Shown: piece by piece, positions 54,715 to 64,000 of the stretch
Numbering within the stretch: the stretch's first letter is position 1
Layout: each line of letters opens with the position of its first letter
NCBI GenBank assembly: GCA_947471745.1
Contig: CANJKZ010000774.1
Location: 1,116,001-1,180,000, forward strand
Origin: Closterium sp. Naga37s-1
Taxonomy: Eukaryota; Streptophyta; Zygnematophyceae; Desmidiales; Closteriaceae
Length of the DNA stretch: 64,000 bases
Direction: 5' to 3'
The notes under the pieces: model-generated
What the model was told of the DNA's origin: nothing
Databases searched by the model: none
What the model saw: the letters and a program-made list of their open reading frames with translations, nothing else
Made by a program: the position numbers and the translations under genes

Positions 54715-56725
54715 ATGGCGGGAAATACCTCGGCGGGAGCTGGTGAATCTTCAGCCCAAGATCGTAGCGGCAGCCAGGATTCTGGTGTTTCGGCGCCAAG
54801 GGGAGCGCGAACAAACCAGGGCTCGCTGATCAAGGAGGTGCTGAAAAACTTCACCGTTGAGAAGTTCAATGGTGAGGGCTAAGATTGGATTGCTTAAACT
54901 AATGATTGAGGAGGAGCCTAGACCGAGTGACCCCGCGCTGCAGGAAGATTGGGCCGAGCGCGCCTCGGCTGGCTACAATTTAATGTTGCAGAGTTTAGAG
55001 CTGAACCAGCGTCACCACGTCATGCACCTGCTGCCGGAGTTTGATTGCGGTCCGAAGGCGTGGACCATGCTGAAGGAGCTGCACGCCCCGACCTCCGTTG
55101 TCGCAACGTTGATGCTGGAGAGGGAGCTGTCCGTGTTGCGCTTGAGCAAGGGAGAGCCGGTGCAACCTGTCCTGGACAAAATGCGCGACCTCTACGCAAA
55201 GTAGGCGACCGCGGGAATCACCTACCCGGAGCAGACCAAGTGCTTGAAGATGCTCTCGCTGCTGCCGGAATCATGGCTTCAATTCACGAGTGGATTGAGC
55301 CTGCTGCAGAACCAGAGCTTGTGGATGCTCGACTGGGTGCGCACGAAGATTCTGGAGGAGGACTTCCGTCGCCGCCAACTGAGGGGTGGAGACGACGGCA
55401 GCAGCGGCTACGGGATGCAAGGGAGCCGACGTGGCAGAGGACGTGGCTTCAGTGGTGCTGGACGCGGTGCAATGAAGGACGACGACTCCAACGACCAACA
55501 AGGAGGTACCGGTTGGGGTCGCGGTGCGAAATCTGGACGTGGGGGCAAGTCGGGTGCTGGTGGCAAAATGAAAGGGAGTTGCTGGTATTGTGAGAAGGAG
55601 GGGCACCCCTGGTTTTTGTGCTATAAGAAACCCGATGGATGGACCCCCCAGAATCGTCACCAGGATGGGGGCGCGCGGAGGAACCAGAAAAACGGCGCGA
55701 ACATGGTCGCCGATTTGCCAACAACAACCCGAAGAGCAACGGCGGTGCAGAGAAGAAGGAAGAGCGCACCGCAGACCAGTTCTTCCATATTGGGGAGCAG
55801 GGGGAGCAAAGAGACGCCTCTTAAGGATGATTGGAGCAGACTCATGTGGGCGTATCCGCTGAAGCAAAAGGACCACGCCGCCTCTACGATACGGGAAGAT
55901 TTGCTGCCATTTGTGGAGAAGCAAGCGGAGTGTGTGGTGAGTTCCCTGGCTCAAGAAGCAGGGCATTCAGAGGGATCTGATCACAGCTTACACCCCGCAG
56001 TCCAACGGTGTAGCAGAACGGGCGAACGGGACCATTCTGGAGACAGCTAGGGCGCTGCTTATAGAATCACGGGTGGGAAATTCAATGTGGCCCCATGCTG
56101 TCCGGCACGCTACCGTGGCTAGGAACAGGGTGCTAACTAAGGTTGGTAATGAATCGTGGGTGCCGCTGGAGAGGTGGCTTGGGAGGAAGCCGCCGGTGGA
56201 CATGCTGAGGGTGTTCGGTTGCATGGTAGTCGCCCACGTCCCCAAGAAGTATCGAAGTAAGTTGGGGGCGAGTGCAATCTAGTGTGTGCATTTGGGGCTG
56301 GCTGCTGAGAACAAGGGATGGCTGCTGTGGGAACCATCCAAGGGTGTGTTGTTTGACAGCAGGGATGTGAAGTTTGTTGAGGGCATGATGTATGTGGAGC
56401 AAGGTGTACCAGCAGATGGAGCAGATTACCATGCAGCTGGACCTGACTCCTAGTGTGTAGGAGGAGGGAGAAGAGGCAGCTGCAGACGGTGGTGATGGAG
56501 AGAAGGTGCAGGAGGCACCTGCTGGTGGAGGAGATGATGAAGAGACTAGTGGTAGAACCAAAGAAGCTGTTGGATCTGAGGGAGGAGAACAGCAGCAGGG
56601 AAAAACTAAGGTTTCTGCGCTACCATCAAGGAGGAAGCCGAAGGGTGTTGTTATGAGGGGATGGGAGACACCCGTCTCCAGGCCAGGACGTCCCGTATGG
56701 CTACTATGAAGCTGAGTGCAGGAGC
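54715..56725 (+). pseudogene. Copia B6 gag to linker, multiply deleted
   Basis: The ATG at 54715 opens gag with an uninterrupted (empty) A insertion site. Lesions: a deletion at about 54880 removing the codons around GYDDWAWKMQLYF, TAG near 55203 (Leu elsewhere), a 1-base change near 55718, a large deletion at 55824 removing protease and the start of integrase, a further deletion at 55940 removing the second integrase Asp, TAG at 56280 and 56458 (Trp elsewhere). The plus-strand match ends at about 56725 in the linker, where minus-strand B8 begins. Confidence 0.87.
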
Positions 56726-56734
56726 TGGACAAAA

Positions 56735-57734
56735 TGTCACATGCCCCAAGCATCGGTGTGCCGTTTCCCAATCTGTCTCCGCAGGTCTGGCCGACACTTT
56801 CACACCAACCCCTCCAACGGCATTGCACTCCCCCTGGGATGCAGACCCCTCTCGAGCCTGCCCCCCACCGTGCCACGCCAACGCTGGCAGCTGCCACATG
56901 GATCTGTATACATCCTTGCTCTCGTGCAGATCCCAAAGCACCCGATTTCCCAGCTGCCCGTTGTACATGCGTGCCCCATCCGTGCTTGTGCTAGTGTCCA
57001 ACACCCGTAGTCCAAAGGATGCAGCTCTGCTCCAACCTTGGCAGAGGCGTCTCCTTGCTCCCCCTGCTCTCCAATATGGAAGAACTGGCCCGCGGTGCGC
57101 TTCTTCTTCTTCTTCTCTGCACCGCCGTTGCTATTCGGGTTGTTGTCGGACGAATCGGCAACCATGTTCGCGCTGTTTCTCTGGTTCCTCCGTGTACCAC
57201 GATCCTGGTGAGGATTCTGGGGGGTCCATCCATCGGGTTTCTTATAGCACAAAAACCAGGGGTGCCCCTCCTTCTCACAATACCAGCACCCGACTTGCCC
57301 CTACGTCCAGATTTCGCACCGCGACCCCAACCGGTACGTCCTTGTTGGTTGTTGGAGTCGTCGTCCTTCTTTGCACCGTCTCCAGCACCACCGCAGCCAC
57401 GTCCTCTGCCACGTTTGCTCCCTTGCATCCCGTTACCACTGCTGTCATCGTCTCTACCCCTCAGAATCTTTGTCCTCACCCACTCGAGCGTCCACAAGCT
57501 CTGGTTCTGCGGCAGGCTTAATCCGCTCGTGAATTGAAGCCATATTTCCGGCAGCAGAGAGAGCATCTTCAAGCACTTAGTCTTCTCCGGGTAGGTGATT
57601 CCCGCGGTCGCCAACTTGATCAGCCAGCCCTGGTTTGTTCGCGCTCCCCTTGGCGTCGAAACACCAGAATCCTGGCTGCCGCTACAATCTTGGGCTGAAG
57701 ATTCACCAGCTCCCGCCGAGGTATTTCCCGCCAT
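56735..57734 (-). pseudogene. Copia B8 gag and protease region (minus strand, deleted)
   Basis: The ATG at 57734-57732 starts MAGNTSAGAGESS. After NQGWLIK a deletion removes about 100 gag codons; the frame resumes at LATAGITYPE and reaches the Arg/Gly tail. Codons of the first half of the zinc knuckle are deleted (SGAGIVRRRG in this frame), protease DTG is broken by a deletion at about 57000, and the copy ends near 56735 in the integrase zinc region (TAHRCLGHV). The A insertion site is empty. Confidence 0.85.
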
Positions 57735-57780
57735 AGCTACCTATAATGAGGATCACTATAACACAGCTCTGATACCAGCT

Positions 57781-58724
57781 TGTTGGTGTAAGGGCCTAAT
57801 AACTCAGGCTATTAAGACGTTATCCAACTTAAAACCTCTCCTCGGGGTCACCTCCAAGGGTCCTTGAGTGCTTGGTACAAGACCAGCCCCTATCCTCGGG
57901 TCCGAGTTTGTAGAGAGAGGGATCAAGAAGGACTTAGTCAAAACAGCAAGAGTACCTTGAACGTCGTGCAGCGTGCCGTGCAGACCATCAATCAGATTAA
58001 GCTGAGAACTCGCTATATCGAAGCTCACTCTAAGAGCTTTCAAAAGAGCCAAGTTGCCTCGCGAAAAGTTCTGCCATTGCAGAATTATGGCTCGGAAAGC
58101 GTTTGTCTAGCATCGTACTACTAGCATACTAGCCTTGACTCGGTAGCATTCCGCCTCGCACCGTATAGAAACGAAATTCCAGCAAGGAAGGAATTCGCTT
58201 GAATCAAATTGACTATATTCAGGTACAAACAGAGAAGGAATATATAGTTCTAGCTAGCAAGGACATTGGGAATCAACCTGGGAACAACCAGGGATGATCC
58301 CAAATAATTCCAAGCAACAGAACCAACCTGGCTGGAGAAAACAGCACGTGATAGGTTGGTAAACATCCTCTGGTTCTGTTTTTTCAACCTGGGAAAACAA
58401 CAACCAGGTTCAGGTCCTAAAAACAGAACCTGTTTTGTCTTTGCCCAACCAGCCAAATGCTGGTTTTGCTGGTTTCCCCTGGCCCTGTAGCATGCAGATA
58501 AAGACAAACAACATCCAACCTTCACCTAAATTGTACCCCTATAGTGCCTGCCCTGCTACACTATAGTCTACCAAACAAAACAGTACATTTTCGAGTTGGA
58601 TATAACTGAATCTGTGCAATCAATTCAACCGAACTGCAAAGCTTCCATCTTGGATTCCTTTGCGAGCTCGTCCCTTCTGCTTGCACTGTTTATAGCGCGT
58701 ACAATGTTGTGCTGAAGCGCACAT
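57781..58724 (-). repeat. Truncated 5' LTR of B8 (minus strand)
   Basis: On the minus strand the LTR is present from about 150 bp inside its start to its end CACCAACA; the outer part is replaced by N2 at 58725. The primer site lies at about 57777-57766. Confidence 0.88.
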
Positions 58725-59683
58725 TGTGAAGAAACAGGAATGAAGAAAGGATGAAGTGAGAATGATTGCACTAGCAAGCAGTTGAGTACATATAGGAAAC
58801 CCTAGATTGGGTTGTACTCACTATTGAGTACCCCACTGCAGGCTAGACAAATATAACATTCTGACACACCCCCATAGCCAAAGTGGGGTGTAATCAGCAC
58901 AAGAAGCAAAGCAAAGCAAAAGACAAGCTCAGGGTGGATCACAATGTCACCACGCATTCTGAGCACAAGTAAGTAAGCAATAGTTCACAATAATAGTAAG
59001 CAAAGCTAGAAGCTATCACAGAGGGCAAGTGTGGAGGAGGAGGGACTATGAGAGGAGAGGAGGTAGTGGGCGGCAGCTGAAGCTGCTGGCACACGGCGCA
59101 ACTGGAGCAACTGGCACACGGGCAACTGGAGCAACTGGCACACTGGCAACTGGAGCAACTCGCACACGGGCTACTGGAGTAACTGGCTCCGCGACTAACT
59201 CTGAGCTGCAGGAGCAACGGACTCACGGGCGACTGGAGCAACTGGCTCACGGGCGACTGGCGCAACGGGCTCACGGGCTACTGGCGCAACGGTCTCACGG
59301 GCGACTGGAGCTGCGGGCTTCACGGCGGCCACCCCTCTTCAACCTCCCCAAACTATCCCACCCCCCTTTCACACACCCCCTGCTGCACCCCTAGGTTCAC
59401 TCACACCCCACCCCCTAGTCCCACTCCGTCGACTCCCACACACCCACCCCCCTCAGCGGCAGCTGCAGTAGTGGGAGACAGAGGAGGAGGAGGAGCAGGG
59501 GAGACCACACACCCGCCACCCCCCACTCGCCACCCCCAAACCCTAACACAGGGCAGGGCGGGATGGCGGGTAGGGAAGGAGGGGGGGGGGGGGTGGGGGC
59601 CGACGCGCGGCCTCCCAGGGCGCCAGAACAGGCAGCAGAAAGGGCGACGCGCGGCGCCCCCCCCCCCCAGGTCGCCCCTCATT
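58725..59683 (-). mobile_element. Second non-autonomous N element (N2), 5' part missing
   Basis: 58725-58865 is an N-type LTR (on the minus strand TGTCAGAATG to CTTCACA), followed by the same polypurine tract and 3' flank as N1, a repeat block built on GCAACTGGAGCAACTGG (59095-59300), and a GC-rich low-complexity end. The 5' LTR and primer site expected on the right are absent; the sequence passes at about 59684 into a B pol fragment. No coding motif seen. Confidence 0.85.
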
Positions 59684-59923
59684 CCCAAGCTGCTGCTCTG
59701 CTACATCAGCTCCTGCAGTCAGCTTCATAGTGGCCATATGGGTACGTCCTGGCCTAGAGACGGGTGTCTCCCATCCGCTCATAACGACAGACTTCGACTT
59801 CCTCCTTGATGGTAGCGCAGGAACCTTAGTTTTTCCCTGCTGCTGTTCTCCTCCCTCAGATCTAGCAGCTTCCTTGGTGCTACCACTAGTCTCCACATCA
59901 TCTGCAGTTGCCTCTTCTCCCTC
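59684..59923 (-). pseudogene. Copia B9 linker fragment (minus strand)
   Basis: On the minus strand this matches the integrase-RT linker of B5 (GWETPVSRPGRTHMATMKLTAGADVAEQQLGNE; GSTKEAA, SEGGEQQQGKTKVPALPS). It is bounded by N2 and by the LTR of B10, which inserted into it. Confidence 0.85.
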
Positions 59924-61006
59924 TGTTGGGTGCAAATTCACATTGCACGACATCCTGCCGTCTGTTTGTACGAGTATGCGTGTGTTGCATTTGGGTGTGA
60001 ATGGAATGTTCGTGTGTTTGTTTGCTTTCGCAATTTTCGCTTGATGCATTTGCAGGTACTCGCGCAATGTGCGCTTCGGCACAACATTGTACGCGCTATA
60101 AACAGTGCAAGCAGAAGGGACGAGCTCGCAAAGGAATCCAAGATGGAAGCTTTGCAGTTCGGTTGAATTGATTGCACAGATTCAGTTATATCCAACTCGA
60201 AATTGTACTGTTTTGTTTGGTAGACTATAGTGTAGCAGGGCAGGCACTATAGGGGTACAATTTAGGTGAAGGTTGGGTGTTGTTTGTCTTTATCTGCATG
60301 CTACAGGGTCAGGGGAAACCAGCAAAACCAGCATTTGGCTGGTTGGGCAAAGACAAAACAGGTTCTGTTTTTAGGACCTGAGCTGGTTGTTGTTTTCCCA
60401 GGTTGGAAAAACAGAACCAGAGGTTGTTTACCAACCTACCACCTGCTGTTTTGTCCAGCCAGGTTGTTTATGTTGCATGGAATTATTTGGGATCATCCCT
60501 GGTTGTTCCCAGGTTGATTCCCAAGGTCCTTGATAGCTAGAACTATATATTCCTTCTCTGTTTGTACCTGAACATATTCAAATTGATTCAAGCGAATTCT
60601 TTCCTTGCTGGAATTTCGTATCTACACGGTGCGACGGCAGAATGCTTCCGAGTCAACGCTAGTACGCTAGCACTACGACGCTAGACAAACGCTGTCCGAG
60701 CCATAACTCTGCAATGGCAGAACTTTTCACGAGGCAACTTGGCTCTTTTGAAAGCTCTTAGAGTGAGCTTCGATATAGCGAGTTCTCAGCTTAATCCGAT
60801 CGACGGTCTGCACGGCACGCTGCGCAATGTTCAAGGTACTCTTGCTGTTTTGACTCCCTCTTGATCCCTCTCTCTACAAACTCGGACCCAAGGATAGGGG
60901 CTGGTCTTGTACCAAGCACCCAGGGACCCTTGGAGGTGACCCCGAGGAGAGGTTTTAAGTTGGATAACGTCTTAATAGCCCGAGTTATTAGGCCCTTACA
61001 CTAACA
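59924..61006 (+). repeat. 5' LTR of B10
   Basis: 1,083 bp, TGTTGGGTGC to CACTAACA; the primer site TGGTATCAGAGC follows at 61010-61021. Confidence 0.92.
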
Positions 61007-61052
61007 AGCTGGTATCAGAGCTGCGTTATTGTGATCCTCGTTATAGGTAGCT

Positions 61053-61930
61053 ATGGCGGGAAATACCTCGGTGGGAGCTTGTGAATCTTCAGCCAGGATT
61101 CTGGTGTTTCGGCGCCAAGGGGAGCGCGAACAAACCAGGGCTCGCTGATCAAGGAGGTGCTGAAAAACTTCACCGTCGAGAAGTTCAATGGTGAGGGCTA
61201 TGATGATTAGGCCTGGAAAATGCAACTTTATTTTTGTCAGATCGGTTTGTTGAAACTAATGATTGCGGAGGAGCCTAGACCGAGTGACCCCGCGCTGCAG
61301 GAAGATTGGGACGAGCGCGCCTCGGCTGGCTACTACTTGATGTCGCAGAGTTTGGAGCTGAACCAGTGTCACCACGTCATGCACCTGCTGCCGGAGGTTG
61401 ATTGCGGTCCGAAGGCGTGGACCGTGTTGAAGGAGCTGCACGCCCCGAACTCCGTTGTCGCAACGTTGATGCTGGAGAGGGAGGTGTCCGCGTTGCGCTT
61501 GAGCGAGGAAGAGCCGGTGCAACCTGTTTTTGACAAAATGCGCGACCTCTACGCGAAGTTGGCGACCGCGGGAATCACCTATCCGGAGCAGACCAAGTGC
61601 TTGAAGATGCTGTCGCTGCTGCTGGAATCGTGGCTTCAATTCACGAGCGGATTAAGCCTGCCGCAGAACCAGAGCTTGTGGACGCTCGAGTGGGTGCGGA
61701 CGAAGATTCTGGAGGAGGACTTCCGTCGCCGCCAACTGAGGGGTGGAGACGACGGCAGCAGCGGCTACGGGATACAAGGGAGCCGACATGGCAGAGGACG
61801 TGGCTTCGGTGGTGCTCGAGCGGTGCAAAAAACGACGACAACTCCAACGACCAGCAAGGAGGTACCGGTTGGGGTCGCGGTGCGAAATCTGGACGTGGGG
61901 GCAAGTCGGGTGCTGGTGGCAAAATGAAAG
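61053..61930 (+). pseudogene. Copia B10 gag (decayed)
   Basis: The ATG at 61053 is followed by a 19-bp deletion at about 61094 that shifts frame, and by a TAG at 61208 (Trp elsewhere). From 61220 gag is open (LKLMIAEEPRPSDPALQEDW to the tail), then small indels near 61820-61840 shift frame again in the Arg/Gly-rich tail. The A insertion site is empty. Confidence 0.87.
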
Positions 61931-64000
61931 GGAGTTGCTGGTATTGTGAGAAGGAGGGGCACCCCTGGTTTTTGTGTTATAAGAAACCCGATGGATGGAC
62001 CCCCCAGAATCGTCACCAGGATGGCGGCGCGCGGATGAACCAGAAAAACGGCGCGAACCTGGTCGCCCATTCGTCCGACAATAACCCGAAGAGCAACGGC
62101 GGTGCAGAGAAGAAGAAGAAGCGCACCGCGGGCCAGTTCTTCCATATTGGGGAGCAGGGGGAGCAAGGAGACGCCTCTGCAAAGGTTGGAGCAGAGCTGC
62201 ATCCCCTGGACTATTGGGTGTTGGACACGGGCGCTGCTTGGACGATGACGCCGCGCAAGGAGCTGCTTGATGACGTACGAGCTGCACCGATCAATGAGGT
62301 GTGCTCTGCCTCTGGACACGCGCTGATGGTGGCTGGTGCGGGACGAGCTGCATTCAAGGGAGCCGATGGCAAGCCGGTGGTGCTGCACGACGTTCTCCTC
62401 GTTCCTGATCTCAAGGCCAACCTCATCTCCCTCCGTAAGCTTGCCAAGGCTGGGGTGAGCACTAGCACGGATGGGGCACGCACGTACAAGGGGCAGCTGG
62501 GAAATCGGGTGCTTTGGGATCTGCACGAGAGCAAGGATGTGTACAGATCCATGTGGCAGCTGCCAGCGTTGCCGTGGCACGGTGGGGGGCAGGCTGGAGA
62601 AGGGTCCGCATCCCAGGGGGAGTGCAACGCCGTTGGAGGGGTTGGAGTGAAAGTGTCGGCCAGATCTGGGGAGACGGATTGGGCAACGGCACACCGACGA
62701 TTGGGGCACATGGCAATGCCCTTGTTGAAGCAGCTAGAGAACGGTGGAGCCGTCAAGGGTTTGAAGCTGAACGGACAGCCACCCGATGAGAACTGTGAAA
62801 TCTGTTTGCTCTCAAAATTCATTCGTTTCCCCTTTCATAGCGTGACTGGCAGGAGCAAGAAGCCTTTGGAGCTGGTTCATATGGACTTGGTAGGGCCGCT
62901 GCCGGTGCAAGGGCATAAGGGGGAGCGGTATTTCCTAACCATTGTGGATGATTGGAGCAGACTCATGTGGGCGTATCCGCTGAAGCAAAAGGACCACACC
63001 GCCTCTACGATAAAGGAAGATTGGCTGCCATTCGTGGAGAAGCAAGCGGAGTGTGTAGTGAAGCGGATTAGGACAGACCGGGGTGGTGAGTTCCTTGGAG
63101 CTGAGATGACGGCCTGGCTCAAGAAGCAGGGCATTCAGAGGGAGCTGACCACGGCTTATACCCCGCAGTCCAATGGTGTAGCAGAACGGGCGATCCGGAC
63201 CATTCTGGAGACAGCTAGGGCGCTGCTCACAGAATCAGGGGTGGGCAATTCCATGTGGCCCCATGCTGTCCGGCACGCTACCGTGGCTAGGAACAGGGTG
63301 CTCACTAAGGTTGGTAATGAATCGTGGGTGCCGCTGGAGAGGTGGCTTGGGAGGAAGCCGCCGGTGGACATGCTGAGGGTGTTCGGTTGCATGGCAGTCG
63401 CCCACGTCCCCAAGAAGTATCGAAGTAAGTTGGGGGCGAGTGCAATCTGGTGTGTGCATTTGGGGCTGGCTGCTGAGAGCAAGGGATGGCTGCTGTGGGA
63501 ACCATCCAAGGGTGTATTGTTTGACAGCAGGGATGTGAAGTTTGTTGAGGGCATGATGTATGGGGGCTGGAAGAAACAGCCGGAGACTAAGGTGTCCCAG
63601 AAAATGGAGCAGATCACCATGCAGATGGACCTGACTCCTAGTGTGTGGGAGGAGGGAGAGGAGGCAGCTGCAGAGGGTGGTGATGGAGAGAAGGTGCAGG
63701 AGGCACCTGCTAGTGGAGGAGATGATGTGGAAACTAGTGGTAGCACCAAGGAAGCTGCTGGATCTGAGGGAGGAGAACAGCAGCAGGGAAAAACTAAGGT
63801 TCCTGCGCTACCATCAAGGAGGAAGCCGAAGGGTGTCGTTATGAGGGGATGGGAGACACCCGTCTCCAGGCTAGGACGTACCCGTATGGCCACTATGAAG
63901 CTGACTGCAGGAGCTGAAATAGCAGAGCAGCAGCTTGGGAATGAGGAGGCATTGCTGATTCTACCGCATGGCTATAACCCGGATGAGGAGGATGAACCTG
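61924..64000 (+). CDS. Copia B10 zinc knuckle, protease and integrase (open to window end)
   Basis: The frame starting MKGSCWYCEKEG is open to the last base. It holds an intact CCHC knuckle (CWYCEKEGHPWFLC), protease VLDTGAAWTMTP (about 62217), the integrase zinc region (HRRLGHMAMP ... CEICLLSKF), core MDLVGP (about 62881), RTDRGGEF (about 63070) and NGVAERAI, then the integrase C-terminus and the Glu/Gly linker up to LPHGYNPDEEDEP. RT and RNase H lie beyond the window. Its knuckle keeps the Cys lost in B5. Confidence 0.88.
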   Translation, partial: MKGSCWYCEKEGHPWFLCYKKPDGWTPQNRHQDGGARMNQKNGANLVAHSSDNNPKSNGGAEKKKKRTAGQFFHIGEQGEQGDASAKVGAELHPLDYWVLDTGAAWTMTPRKELLDDVRAAPINEVCSASGHALMVAGAGRAAFKGADGKPVVLHDVLLVPDLKANLISLRKLAKAGVSTSTDGARTYKGQLGNRVLWDLHESKDVYRSMWQLPALPWHGGGQAGEGSASQGECNAVGGVGVKVSARSGETDWATAHRRLGHMAMPLLKQLENGGAVKGLKLNGQPPDENCEICLLSKFIRFPFHSVTGRSKKPLELVHMDLVGPLPVQGHKGERYFLTIVDDWSRLMWAYPLKQKDHTASTIKEDWLPFVEKQAECVVKRIRTDRGGEFLGAEMTAWLKKQGIQRELTTAYTPQSNGVAERAIRTILETARALLTESGVGNSMWPHAVRHATVARNRVLTKVGNESWVPLERWLGRKPPVDMLRVFGCMAVAHVPKKYRSKLGASAIWCVHLGLAAESKGWLLWEPSKGVLFDSRDVKFVEGMMYGGWKKQPETKVSQKMEQITMQMDLTPSVWEEGEEAAAEGGDGEKVQEAPASGGDDVETSGSTKEAAGSEGGEQQQGKTKVPALPSRRKPKGVVMRGWETPVSRLGRTRMATMKLTAGAEIAEQQLGNEEALLILPHGYNPDEEDEP

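Overview
The window looks like nuclear DNA of a photosynthetic eukaryote of the green-plant lineage, most plausibly a streptophyte green alga; the species cannot be named from sequence alone. Three things point there: one spliced nuclear gene encoding a plastid FZL (FZO-like) dynamin-family GTPase, dense plant-type Ty1/Copia elements with initiator-Met-tRNA-type primer sites (TGGTATCAGAGC and close variants), and a chromodomain Ty3/Gypsy remnant. The host exons and the family A/N leaders are very GC-rich, while the family B LTRs are close to even.

Layout. 1-8714: a decayed Copia copy (A0) split at its RNase H by a 7.0-kb Copia element (A1, 701-7717). 8715-11331: the 5' end of an unrelated minus-strand Copia (D: LTR, primer site, gag start), cut on the left by A0 and hit at its gag start codon by a 1.55-kb non-autonomous LTR element (N1, 9211-10764). 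11332-18603: the only cellular gene found, FZL, nine exons. 18608-18955: a TA-flanked MITE directly behind the FZL stop codon. 18956-20834: minus-strand Ty3/Gypsy chromovirus 3' end, cut by Copia A3 (20835-24935). 25217-29425: a 4.2-kb satellite of 34-bp, internally palindromic monomers. 29426-64000: a pile-up of a second Copia family (B, LTR about 1.09 kb) in both orientations. It contains another family A element (A2, 35452-41037) nested in B2, a third Copia family (C, 46054-48140), a nearly intact B gag-pol (B5, 49531-53931), a second N copy and a B element running off the right end (B10).

How the parts relate. Family A has short LTRs (125-133 bp), long GC-rich tandem-repeat leaders and an unusual gag zinc knuckle; every copy here is broken. 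Family N shares A's polypurine tract and 3' flank and has nearly identical LTRs and an intact target duplication, so it looks like a recently mobile passenger of A-type machinery. Family B copies share LTRs in tandem and also sit head-to-head, giving long inverted repeats. Two B copies carry traces of the same family A insertion at the same gag site. Most premature stops are C:G to T:A transitions (CAG to TAG, TGG to TAG/TGA), as expected of methylated, silenced retroelements.

The points I rate highest are the repeated 5' splice sites of FZL, the A/N autonomous-parasite pair, the shared insertion scar in B5 and B2, and the 34-bp dyad satellite. All boundaries were read by eye; splice sites in FZL were chosen by frame continuity and GT-AG rules.
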